The notes under the pieces: generated by a model
The model's database searches: none
Seen by the model: the letters and a program-made list of their open reading frames with translations, nothing else
Told to the model about the DNA's origin: nothing
Program-made: the position numbers and the translations under genes
Assembly (NCBI GenBank): GCA_029959085.1
Contig: JARWIR010000016.1
Span: 20,035,499-20,099,498 of the forward strand
DNA: 64,000 bases
Reading direction: 5' to 3'
Origin: Nemophila menziesii
Lineage: Eukaryota; Streptophyta; Magnoliopsida; Boraginales; Hydrophyllaceae
In this document: positions 10,237 to 20,624 of the stretch, one piece after another
How positions within the stretch are numbered: position 1 is the stretch's first letter
Layout: each line of letters begins with the position of its first letter

Positions 10237-11398
10237 TCTCCCACTCGCACATGATGGAGTTACAATTATTCACTTTAGGTATATGCGTTTCAATGCACCA
10301 TACATCAATATTTCTCAAATCTTCTCATATACACATTTCTAGAATAATTCATCATACTTGACAAAATAGGTCGTGCGACCGACAAACATACGAGCATACG
10401 TTACTAATAACCTGTTAGGGTACATAATTGCTCAAATGAAACCTCATTCCTTACGTATCTTGTAGTACCCCAGACTAATAATTTGTTATATCATATTTCA
10501 GTAACTCTGACCCCTTTAAATTTATATCACATCGTTTTATGTGATCAAAAGAGTTCACTGACAGAACTTCATGTGCCTCACTATCATGTCATAGTCCAAA
10601 TTGACTTACATGATCGGTACCTGCAAGCACACACTTTGATACACAATTTTAGTCTTCCCTTTACACTTAGATCCTTTTACATTGATTAGGTTTCTTTCCC
10701 AAATATACCCCATTAGACCGAATCATTCATGATCATTGGTAGTATGTTTAAAGTAGCATACACCTAATCAAAATATGAAGACATAGTCAAAAGTAAATAG
10801 GACACAATTTTGAAGGCATCACACACTGAAGAGTCAGGGATCGACTCTTCACTTCCTTCTGGTCGAAAGCACACGTAGTATGACACACGTGTTATGGTAT
10901 TATTCATATAGCTCCAATTGTATATCACAATTTTATAAATACCATACAGATATAGAATTAGACAAGCCTAGTTTCCTAAGATGAGTTCTTAGATCGATCA
11001 ACCCTTTTGATGAAATCAATCAAGCAACTCATATCTGGATCTTATAGACTAAGTAGATAGTGGAATTCTACTTCGATCATAAAATAAGCTTAACATGGTT
11101 CATCCATGTTTATGATCTCATCTTAACACTTAGTTAAGGCGACTATCTTAACTCAATTTATCTTAAGGGTTCTTCACTACTATGAGTTAGTCTCATCTTT
11201 GCGTACTTCTTGTGCCAAAGGCGATTGCCCGTGTGATAGGGCCAATCTCAGTCTATAGGACATACATACTTCAAAAAATACACGCATTATAATATATATC
11301 AAACACGATATTATTAAAAAAATAGTTAAATAAACGTACTAATGAAAATATATACATGAATGCACATAAACTCGCAATATTCATAAATTATATCTTGC
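10237..11398 (-). other. 3' non-coding part of Copia B
   Basis: About 1.16 kb after the RNase H stop and before the polypurine-like GAGTGGGAGA. It contains no open frame of note. It does not resemble the 5' LTR at 24470-24917, so the 3' LTR appears to be missing. A mirrored GACTCTTCA ... TGAAGAGTC occurs near 10828-10852. Confidence 0.5.
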
Positions 11399-11737
11399 TT
11401 AATCATATAGATTTAACATATCCATAAATATATCCCTTGGGATATCTTTTGTGAATGGATCAGCAAGCATATTGTGTGTGTGTATGTATTGCAAATCAAC
11501 ATCCTTTTGTGCAATAATATCTCTAACAACGTTATACTTTATATCAATGTGTTTGGTCATACTGTGATACTTAGGAGCTTTCACACAAGCCTTTTCAGCT
11601 TGATTATCACAATATATAGTAACAGGACTCCCACTATCGCTTGAGAATCCTAAATTTTCAAAAAAAGTTTTTAACCAAACAGCTTCATGAACCGCATCTG
11701 AGCATACTACGAACTCGGCTTCTTCCATTGTGGACAA
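11399..11737 (-). pseudogene. Copia B RNase H domain
   Basis: The 112-residue frame contains the end of a Copia RNase H: a STMEEAEFVV start (family STAEAEY), VWLKTFFENLG, the catalytic-region YCDNQAE, HSMTKHIDIKYN (family HxRTKHIDIxYH), a DLQYIHT stretch and ADPFTKDI close to the C terminus. The order and spacing are those of the family. Upstream codons are degraded, so this is only the C-terminal half of the polyprotein domain. It digests the RNA strand of the RNA/DNA hybrid in active relatives. Confidence 0.85.
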
Positions 11738-12013
11738 GATTACACAGGTTTGTTTCTTGCTACTTTAAGAAATTGCGCAATTATTCAACAAGAATACATG
11801 ACCTGGGGTATAGTTACCCCCATATATATATCACTAGCCCAAATAGCGTAATATATCCTTCTAGGTGTAATCTATTTCCTCGAAAGCATAAGGCATGATC
11901 CATAGTACCTTTTAGATATCTCAATATCCTTTTCACAGCTTTCGATTTCTCTTGTCCTGGGTTCGATTAAAATGACTAACTAAATCTACCACTTAACATA
12001 TGTCTGGCCTAGT

Positions 12014-12894
12014 TCACATCATAACATATATAAGACTATCTAAGCAACTAGAATACGACACTGTATACATTTTTTGTTTCTCTTCTGGAGTACTAGGACA
12101 CATGTCGAGAGTTAAGTTTATTCCATTTGCTACAGGAGTGCCAATGGCATTGCACTTAGTCATACTAAAGCGCTCAATTATATTCATTATGTAAGGTTCT
12201 TGAGACAAAGATAATAGACCTCTAGGCCTATCTCTACTAATCTTAACACCAAGAATATAATTTACTTCTCCCATATCTTTCATATCAAATTGAGAAGCTA
12301 GTTACTCCTTATTAGCTCGAATAAACTCTTTATCATCCCCTGCTAATAGGATGTCATCCTTATATAGAGTTAAGATTAAAAAAAATTCTTGGAACATTTA
12401 ACATAAACACAGTGATTTTCACTTATCATCTCAAATCCATTTGATGAAATGACTTCATGAAATCTCAAATTCCACTGTCTCGGGGCTTGCTTAAGACCAT
12501 AGATTGCTTTCAACAATATACATACTTTATTCTCTTGATCTTTTTCAACGAAACCCGAGGGTTGTTCCATGAAAATTACCTCTTCTAAATCTCCATTTAG
12601 AAATGCAGTTTAACATCCATTTTTGTGCAACTCCAGATCGAGATGCGCCACAATAGCTAAAATAAGACGTATTGAGGTAAATCTAACAACAAAAGAAAAA
12701 GTTTCCTCAAAATCTATTCCTTCCTGTTGAGTATAGCCTTTCGCTACCAAGCGAGCTTTATACCTGTCAATGGAATTGTCAGGTTTCCTCTTTATTTTGA
12801 GAACCCATTTATTCCCAATCGCCTTACGTCTTTTCGGGAGATTAACCAGTTCCCATAACTGGTTTTTCTTCATCGACTCTATTTCTTCTTCCAT
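12014..12894 (-). pseudogene. Copia B reverse transcriptase
   Basis: Three frame pieces make up the domain. 12610-12894 has the family opening ([29 protein letters not shown] and GIDFEETFS). 12376-12570 has KAIYGLKQAPRQW. 12014-12283 has MKDMGEVNYILGVKISRD and RFSMTKCNAIGTPV. Between the last two, around 12330-12360, the active site reads YKDDILLAGD in place of the usual YVDD: both aspartates are kept but valine is changed to lysine. A stop codon follows closely. The frameshifts and stops make this a pseudogene. Confidence 0.85.
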
Positions 12895-12954
12895 TGCTTT
12901 CTTCCATTCATTCTTAGCAGGACATGAGAATGCTTCATTAACTGATCGAGGTTC

Positions 12955-13990
12955 TTATTCATCTTGTGGAGTTATCATAAAGACTTCTCCTTTGATTTCA
13001 AATCGACGACGAGGAACTAAACCTCTAGTACTTCTCTTAAGTTGAGAATCCTGAGAAATAGGATTACTAGATGATGCAATGGTTTCTTCCATCTCAAGAT
13101 TTAGAGGAGTGTCTGTCTCTATTTCTTGAGTATGTGTTACCTCATCAAGTGTTACATTTGTTTGCATATCATCTTCCTGAATCTCATTTAATTCACATAA
13201 AATAGAATTTCTGTCAACCTCACCTCTGCTAGGAAGATCATTCTCTAATAATGTGACATCTCGTGATTCAATTTCAGTAAGACCCCCATCGTTATGTTCA
13301 CCAATAAAGACATATCCTTTAGAGTGATCTGGGTATCTAATAAAGATACACTTCTTGCCTCTTGGACCTAACTTCCCATATTTATGAGATAGATCATGAA
13401 CATAGCCTGCCGACCCTAGGGTCACAAGTAGTTCACAAGGAGTTTGATGGAATAATCATTGTGGGTATTTGGTTAAGTATATAACTAGAGGTAGGCAAGG
13501 CATCTCCACAATAAGATATTGAAAGATTAGCTTGTGCCATCATAGACTTAACCATTTTTAGGAGAGTTCTCCCTTTTTCATCACACAGTTCTTTCAACTG
13601 TCTGAATAGATATTCACGTCCACGATTAAGTTTTAAGGTTTTTTACCTTCCTCTCTAACTGACTTTATACTTCATTGATAAATGTCATAAACATTTCAAT
13701 GCTCAGATTTGTGAGAAATCAGGTAGACATAACCAAACCTAGTGAAATCATCTATAAAAGTGATGAAATAACGTTCCCCACGTCTAGTTTGAACACTCAT
13801 TGGATCACAGATGTCTAAATGAATTACTTGTAATGGGTACTCGACTCATTTAGCCTTCCAAATGGTTTCCGTTTTGCTTTACCTGCTAGACAAATTTTCA
13901 CTAGTTGGAAAGTTGACTTTAGTCAATGAACCCAAAGGTTCGCCTTAACCAACAAATTCATACGGTCTTGTCCAATATGACCTAGTCTAG
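12955..13990 (-). pseudogene. Copia B integrase and linker
   Basis: The open part (12955-13425) holds the end of integrase: KYGKLGPRGKKCIFIRYPDHSKGY, matching the family signature that ends in F-x-GY-x-x-x-x-KGY, then an acidic linker. Further upstream to about 13990 the frame is broken, but GHIGQDRMN and CLAGKAKRKPFG (the pre-integrase zinc-finger region) can still be read in pieces. In active elements integrase inserts the cDNA into the chromosome. Confidence 0.75.
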
Positions 13991-14399
13991 CATTTCATAC
14001 ACTTTCTTCTACGTTAAAATTACTAGAAAAAGTATTAGTAGAAAAGAAACTACTTACATAATAACTATTAAATGAGTTATCATCATCTAGTACTACTAAA
14101 ACATGAGAAATAAAACCAAAAACTTAATACTTAGCGTCATAATATATGTCTACTTGACTGTTATGAAAATTCATATTAAAACCTAATCCTAGAAGAACAG
14201 TGACCAAGACCAAATTCCTTCGAATTTCAGGTGCATAAAGTGCATTATCCAGTTATAAGGTTTGACCACCTCGCAAGTTCAACTTGCATATGTCAAATCT
14301 GTTGACTTCAACCTTGTTGTTGTCTCCTACCTCATATCCATCACGTTTCCTCTGGAATTAGATAGTACTCTATATATGCCTCTTGGTCTTAGGCTACAT

Positions 14400-14880
14400 G
14401 GTCGGTCACTTCTGAATCCACAGTCCACAAAGGATTAGAATCAACTAGCAATACATCATTGGTAACATAATTAAAGTTACATGAAGTAAATGATATTTCT
14501 ATCTTTATCCTCACTCCCGAGCGAAGTGACCCATCTTGTCACAATTATAGCATTTTACTCTACTTTCGTCTTTCTAAAAAAAGTGTTGTTACCACCATTC
14601 TTGTTCTTCTTGGAAACATGCTCATTTTCATTTCTCTTACCGTTGTTCTTGCACTTAATGGCAGAACCTTTGTGGAAACTTGACTCAACAATATATAAGT
14701 CTGACCCTGAGGCTTAATTTCATCAAGACATTCATCTTCCAATGTCACATGATGAGCAACATCATCAAAAGTTATGATATGGTCATTTTGAGTCAAGTTT
14801 ATCTTCAAATGCTCCCAGTTATCTGAAAGAGATTGGATCACAGCTTGAACCTGATGTTTATCAGTAAGGTTATGACCTGC
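14400..14880 (-). pseudogene. Copia B protease start and gag C-terminal part
   Basis: Reading on the minus strand, gag continues from the T element border (14880) as LTDKHQVQAVIQSLSDNWE and DDVAHHVTLEDECL, typical of Copia gag. A CCHC zinc knuckle follows (CYNCDKMGHFARE), but its last cysteine codon is a stop (TGA, 14511-14513). The protease site near 14409-14420 reads WTVDSEVTDH: the catalytic aspartate is kept, but the usual glycine (DSG) is glutamate. The first 50 or so codons of the longest frame here belong to the LTR of T, not to gag. Confidence 0.75.
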
Positions 14881-16641
14881 TGGTGGGTCCTTGTGTGTTA
14901 TAAAATTAATGCGAAAATAAAAGGAACCACAATACCGCAAGTGTACGGTTGTCCAAGTAATACTCCGACAAGTCGGATTCGTTCTCAGGGATTGGACTGG
15001 TATAACCCAAGTGTTCAATAGATAAATAGTAATAATTGCAATTACAGAAAAGAAAATATGAAAGATATTTATTTGGTTTTTATATTAATCCTAAGAATGC
15101 AAGAAAATAGATAACTGAAAATAAATACTAAAGGACTAAGATGCAGATATGAGCTATACTTGAGTCTCGCTAGGGAATCACCTAAACTTACCTAATTAAT
15201 GCTTTCTTTAAGGGCAGAACTGATATTTCTATATTAGTCGGGAATCTATAATCTCCTAGCCCCCGTCAGGGTGGACCTAGGAGCTATTCTCAGATGTTAC
15301 AAACCCCGTCAGGGCGATTATAATCCACCTTCGAATGAATACTATTTTACCCAATTGGCTATAAGGTTAACTAAGTCCGTCAGGATCAATAATTTCTACC
15401 TTACGTTTATTATCTAGTTCAGTAATTAAACCCCCCGTCAAGGCGATCACTTCCCCACCAAAGTGAATAGCTTAATTACTATGACCTATCTCCGATTAGC
15501 TAATTCATTGATAGTGAAATTAAAATAAAATAAGAAACAATATGAAATACCTAATTCAAATTAAACTAGAAACTAATCCCAAATTAAAATACATGAATTA
15601 AACAAATTAGGGTTCATCCCATTACGATTCTCAAGTAATTAAGGTTTAGCTCATATTAAAAGTAAAAACAATAAAGAAATTAATAATATACATGTTCCTA
15701 ATAACAAAAATAAATTAAGAACCTAGATAGAGGAATTGGCTTGAACTGTTGTTGGAGATATAGACAGTCTCCAGCTTCTGCTCTTGCTTCCGCCTCTTGA
15801 CGCTCTCTCTAATGATGTATATAATGAATGAATTATGAGAGGTACTGAATTATGAGGTCTAAGAGGTGTATTTATAGGTGTTGGAAGACCCTAGGTCGAA
15901 TTTGCTTGGAGTGGAAGACAAGGCAAAGACTCTTAAATTCGTAGCTCTAAAAGATAAGATTCTGCTGATTTGATTTGGTCATATCTTTTTCAATACTTAT
16001 CCGTTTGAGAAGTTCCAATATATGAAACTGCTTGTCTTGGAAAGCTCTTTCTATTGGTGCAGACCATTCGTCCAGAATCCTAGCCAATCTTTTATTATGA
16101 TTTAATTCCTAAAACGTGGCTGGATTTCAGATTTCAAAAGGCAGCTTTATCTTTTCCTCCTTTGAATAAATCTTTCCTAAATCTTCTTATTTCCATGTAA
16201 ATCTTCTTTCCTTTCATCCTCATCTTGAATTGGTCTCTAAGTAATTACCATTTATCTTTTAAAGCTTCACATTAAATAAATAATTAAACCGCATATGCTT
16301 AAAAAGAATAAATCAATAAATCAAGAATTCGAAATAGGAAAGTGCACTCTAAAAATAGAAACTCGACTCAAAATCATTTCCTAACACTCTAAAATACACT
16401 AAGACTTTATTCTCACTTCTTCTCCTTGGATTGGTCTTTCATGAGATTCAAGAACCAATTAACTTTGCATTAAAAATAGTCAAATTTACGCACAAAAGCT
16501 CAGATTCTGCAAATAGTTAATTTCCAAGGGGAGAAAGTGCAATATGATCAAATAAGCCTAAAAGTCTATCCAATAAATCATTTATTCACCTAAAAGGATG
16601 TCTCCAATGGGCTAAGAATTAGAACAAATTGGGAGACATCA
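14881..16641 (-). repeat. 3' LTR of element T
   Basis: 1,761 bp, the downstream LTR in the direction of transcription. It carries four short GTCA-loop hairpins, for example CCCCCGTCAGGG at about 15259-15271 and CCCCGTCAGGG near 15304. The first is enclosed by CTCCTAG (15253-15259) and CTAGGAG (15277-15283). The partner LTR is 20625-22385. Confidence 0.9.
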
Positions 16642-19308
16642 AGACCCCAAACTCAAACCTTTGTCGTCCCGACAAAGTAAAATAAAAACAAAGGATCTTT
16701 TAGGTGAACGCAGAAGGTAGAATCTAGAAAATATTCCCAAAGCACAACTTAAAACAAATCTCATATAGTCTAACCTAGGAATTAATATACACATATACTT
16801 ATCATGCAAAATCAAATACAAAACAATATCAATCCAAAATTAATTTCACAATGCTAGAAGGTTACGCTTATTACTTATCTCAAGATGGTGGCTATAGGGT
16901 GTTCCTCGATCTTTACTTGTGTTGAATGTTCCACTTAGACTAATCCCTATTAACTCACTGTGAATCTAGGAATCACGAGGACTTTATGGTTTTAGCGTAG
17001 GCTGAAGGACGGTATGGTATGTATATTTGGTAAATTTGAAGTGAGCTTTTGGCTCTCTCCTCACTTACCATCAACAAAACTGTCCAAGAGCTTGAGTTTA
17101 CACTCGAATTACGTTCTCACTCAACCCAATTGACGCGCTTAATTAGCGTCCCCAAGTTAACCCAATAAGCACTAAGGATGATTCACTTAAAATTTTCCAC
17201 TTTGCCGGTCCAAATATATATTCTTTTCATATAACTTTTCGTTTCTCTATATATTTTTTTCTTTTGTATAGCTATGACTCTCTCTTTAATGTTGAGATAT
17301 CATGCTATTTTTCTTCATGCCTATTCATGATTTTAGCTTTATAGCTTCTTTTCCATTCACTATTACCCCGGCAAAGGGTTACAATATGATAAACTTGTGA
17401 ATCATCATCATATATAGCACAAAGCATCATTGATAAGCTCAAAACTCCCAATCCCAATGTAAATTCCCATATAGTGGACCCACCACCCCAAACTCAAGCT
17501 CAAGACAGGAAGTCTCAGGATCGTGATTCAAGTGCGGGTCATATGGTCATGCCTAACAATCTAAAGGGAAATTGGCTTATAATGTGGCGACAAAAGAAAG
17601 GCTTAAAGGCTAAAAATTTGTCTAAGAAGGATAAGATTAATTCAGGGATAGAAGGCCAAAAAAAGGGTTCAAAGGGCTAACAAAGAACTGCCACTATCAT
17701 CTTCCTATTTACACAACTTGTCTCTAGTTCATACCTAAGTGGGTTCTCTACTCATTTAGATCTCACGTTCTACAAACCACCTATTATCCTTAAGCACAAG
17801 TTTACTTCTTTTGCATTGTTCATTAATTCTTCCTATCAATTACCTTATATTTGCATGCAATCAAAATTCAGCTTCATACTAACTCCTAAAGTCAACTATT
17901 TTCTATCATAAATTCACAAAAAGCATGCTTGATGGGGGCATTTAAAACACTCTACAGCTCTACAGTCAAAACATTCAACTAAAATTTAAAAAAAAACTGT
18001 AAAACACATAAAATTGGGATGAGGCACGAACCCCACCCCAAACTCAAAAATGAGTCGTGTCCCCACGACTCGAAAAAGACTCAAGAAAGCAATTAAACAT
18101 TTAAAACAAATAAGAAAGGGATAGGAAAACGTATCTGAACCAGCACGAAGCTGGTTTCCATTGTTGCGTGTAGGTTGATCTCCTCGTGTTGCGTAGGTGG
18201 CATGTGGAACATTGCTCACTCTACGTAATATGATTGCATAAGCTCCAACTCTTTTGTGATTTTTCCTATGGATCTCAACACCTCTTCATGATTATCCTCC
18301 AAAATTTCCACTCTTTCAACTACATCTTTCCACACCAAAAGTACTACAAGGTTCTTCAGCTTCTTCTTCCTCTTCATAGTATTCTTGACCTCCCAATCTT
18401 TGTCATCTCAATGAACCCCAAACTCAAAACTTCAAATAATCATAAACTAGAGAAGAGTTTTGAAATTTGATGTTTTGAGGATTTATAATGAAGGTCTTAG
18501 GTGTTATATGAGATGGGTAATGAATATGTAATGGCTTGGGGAAGGTCTAATGAATAGGTTTGAAGCTTTGATGAAGAGGCTAAAGTTTGAAGGAGAAGAT
18601 TTCTTGATGTTCTTGAAGGATTGTGGTGTTGGATGTGTGTTTGGAATGGATTAGGAGAAAGGATTTAATGTTCTTTGGTGTTGTAGTGGTCTTTGTGCAG
18701 GTATATAAGGGTTAGGATCTGGAAAATTCGTATTGGGGAGGCTAGGGTTTAGTCTTGACAAGGTAAGAAGCTTATAAGGTGAAGACTCTTCAAAACCGAC
18801 ATAGCGCGGTATACCGGGCATAACCCGCGGTATACCGCAGCTTCTGCTGCTGATTTTTTTCTCGCTCCTGTCTTGACCCCGTGCTAGCACCCCGTGGCAC
18901 GGGTTTTTGCCCTGCGGTGTAGGGGTGCGGTGCATGGGGTAGTCCGCACCAACTCCGTCAAAAAACCCGCGGTACCTAACCCGTGGTACGGGTTTTTCCC
19001 TCCTGCGGTATACCGGACATCTCACGCGGTATACCGGACCGCGCATCAAAAAAAATTTCTCCTTTCTGTATAAAACCCGTGGGGGCCACCCCGTGGTACG
19101 GGTTTTTCAGGCGCGGTATACCGGGGGTCTGGTGCGGTGCACCGGACCGACCTGCGAATTTTTCCAAGTGATTCCTTTTTTCAATTCCTGCACCAATAAC
19201 ACACTACCTTTCTCATTTCTTTTAAAAGTAGACACTAAAACTTGACAAAAACTTAAAGCAATTAAAACATGGGTTGTCTCCCAAGAAGCACTTTTGTTTA
19301 TTACGTCT
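16642..19308 (-). other. Long non-coding 3' interior of element T
   Basis: No gene. The region is collinear with 54420-57180 of the older element U. Shared landmarks are GACCCC(A)AA(C/G)TCAA next to the LTR, TTGCCGGTCCA.ATA near 17212 / 55021, GCGGGTCATATGG near 17534 / 55337 and TGTCTCCCAAGA near 19275 / 57133. This conserved 2.7-kb non-coding segment lies between the gag-like ORF and the polypurine tract. It contains the palindrome cluster described separately. Confidence 0.7.
18801..19150. repeat. Cluster of CGGTATACCG palindromes in element T
   Basis: Perfect 10-bp palindromes CGGTATACCG occur at 18807-18816, 18828-18837, 19006-19015, 19027-19036 and 19114-19123, and the variant CGGTGCACCG at 19135-19144. 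A second palindromic word, CCCGTGGYACGGG, followed each time by TTTTT, occurs at 18891, 18980 and 19090. The flanks are GC-rich in an AT-rich element. The same type of cluster is at the equivalent place in element U. Confidence 0.85.
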
Positions 19309-20454
19309 TTAAGTTCGACGCGTTACCTTCCTTGAAGATGGTATTGAGGCCCTTGCGGTTCTCCTCCGCTTGAATTCGCCTCTTCCTTGGCATGTAAGCT
19401 TTGAAACCTTCCCCCTTAAAATTTTATTCAATCGATCTCTGAAAGGGGGAGGGTAGTATCTTCGTTTCGCCTCCTTGCTCTCATGGCGAAACTCGTTCTT
19501 CACCACACGATAGTAGATAACCGTCCTCAACGGTATAAGCTCATTTGTATTTTCTTTAATCTCGTGTTCCTCTTTAAAGTGTGGTGGGTAGGTGCTCCTC
19601 CTTGCCGCTTTACTTTCGCGGTGTAGCACCTTTCTAGCGTAGCACCTATTGATCATTTGTAGTAATAGAGGTGATTCCAATATGTTATCTCTAATGATGA
19701 GTTGTGGTGGAGATAGTGATTGGTGAACTTTTTGTGGCGGAGGTTCAACTTCTATTGTATTGTGAACTTTGAATTCTTCGGTGGATACCTCAACCACTTC
19801 ACATTCGTCTTCGCTTTCAACCCAATCTTCCACTATTACTTCATCATATTCTTGATGTGGAATCTGAATCTCGATCACCTCTTCTTCTTGTTTGCGTTCA
19901 GTATCTGGATCATGTGCACGCACCATAGGAATAGCAATCTCAGCTTCTAGGATTTTTGTTGCTACTCCTTCTTCCACCATGCTAATAGGATTGTCAACCA
20001 CATGGTGGTCTTCATTTATAACCGGCATGATGGTCATATCACTATCAATAGTATCTTCCTTCAACACCTCCTCCTCAACTACTTCTTCCAGTTGATCTCG
20101 TCCATCCCTCGGGGGAGTGGAATCTTCACAAGACATACTACCCCATTCGTCTACCATCTGTTGCATGCGTGCTTGGATGGAGTTTGTTTCTTCTACTAAG
20201 TGCTGGAGTTCTTGCTGATAGTGATGAGGTGGAGGTTGTTGAATGTTTCCAACCCATTGGTTGTTCCATCCTTGCTCCTGGGGATAGTGATATGATGGTT
20301 GTTGTTGATTATTCCCGATCCATTGGTTGTTCCAATCCTGCTCTTGCGGGTATTTATAAGGTTGTTGGTAGAAGTTACTACCCCATTGTTGTTGTCCCGA
20401 AGAGTCTTCCCAATAGTCATATGGATCGGGATCTGGGTAATGTCCTCTATACAT
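19309..20454 (-). CDS. Gag-like protein of element T (381 aa, unrecognised)
   Basis: The only sizeable gene of the element, starting 170 bp after the 5' LTR on the minus strand. The N-terminal 90 residues are rich in Tyr, Pro, Gln and Trp, with two copies of YPQEQ(D/G)WNNQW(I/V)GN and a looser third. A short heptad-like part follows (LQHLVEETNSIQARMQQMV, about 82-100). Residues about 110-240 are very acidic (EEVVEEEVLKED; DEVIVEDWVESEDECEVVEV). The last 100 residues are basic, with two related blocks HRESKAARRSTYPPHF and RHESKEAKRRYYPPPF, and end in Arg/Lys. No zinc knuckle, protease or polymerase motif is seen. Athila-type gag C-termini can be Gln/Pro-rich, so a gag remnant is possible but unproven. 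Confidence 0.6.
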   Translation of the reverse strand: MYRGHYPDPDPYDYWEDSSGQQQWGSNFYQQPYKYPQEQDWNNQWIGNNQQQPSYHYPQEQGWNNQWVGNIQQPPPHHYQQELQHLVEETNSIQARMQQMVDEWGSMSCEDSTPPRDGRDQLEEVVEEEVLKEDTIDSDMTIMPVINEDHHVVDNPISMVEEGVATKILEAEIAIPMVRAHDPDTERKQEEEVIEIQIPHQEYDEVIVEDWVESEDECEVVEVSTEEFKVHNTIEVEPPPQKVHQSLSPPQLIIRDNILESPLLLQMINRCYARKVLHRESKAARRSTYPPHFKEEHEIKENTNELIPLRTVIYYRVVKNEFRHESKEAKRRYYPPPFRDRLNKILRGKVSKLTCQGRGEFKRRRTARASIPSSRKVTRRT

Positions 20455-20600
20455 CTTTCAATCAAATCTTTTGAACATTACCTAAATAAAGAACCTGTAA
20501 AAACAAAACAAAAACAAAAACCAAGCGTAAAACTGAAAAATAAAAATAAATAAACAATTGAAACTACTTAAAGATTAAACACCGGGGTCACACGCTGCAA

Positions 20601-20618
20601 TCCCCGGCAGCGGCGCCA
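20601..20618 (-). other. Primer-binding site of element T (tRNA-Asp type)
   Basis: The complement reads TGGCGCCGCTGCCGGGGA, six bases from the 5' LTR border. It is complementary to the 3' end of plant aspartate tRNA apart from one position, as is usual for Athila/Tat elements. Confidence 0.85.
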
Positions 20619-20624
20619 AAAACT

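Noticed and set aside
14560..15018. 152-codon frame as one protein
   Set aside because: Chimera of the LTR of element T and broken Copia B gag; crosses the insertion border at 14880. A twin start occurs at 20568-20762 because the LTR is repeated.
18651..19171. Several overlapping Arg/Pro/Gly frames with repeated GIPR-like words
   Set aside because: They arise from the CGGTATACCG palindromes read in different frames on both strands; no start context or domain.
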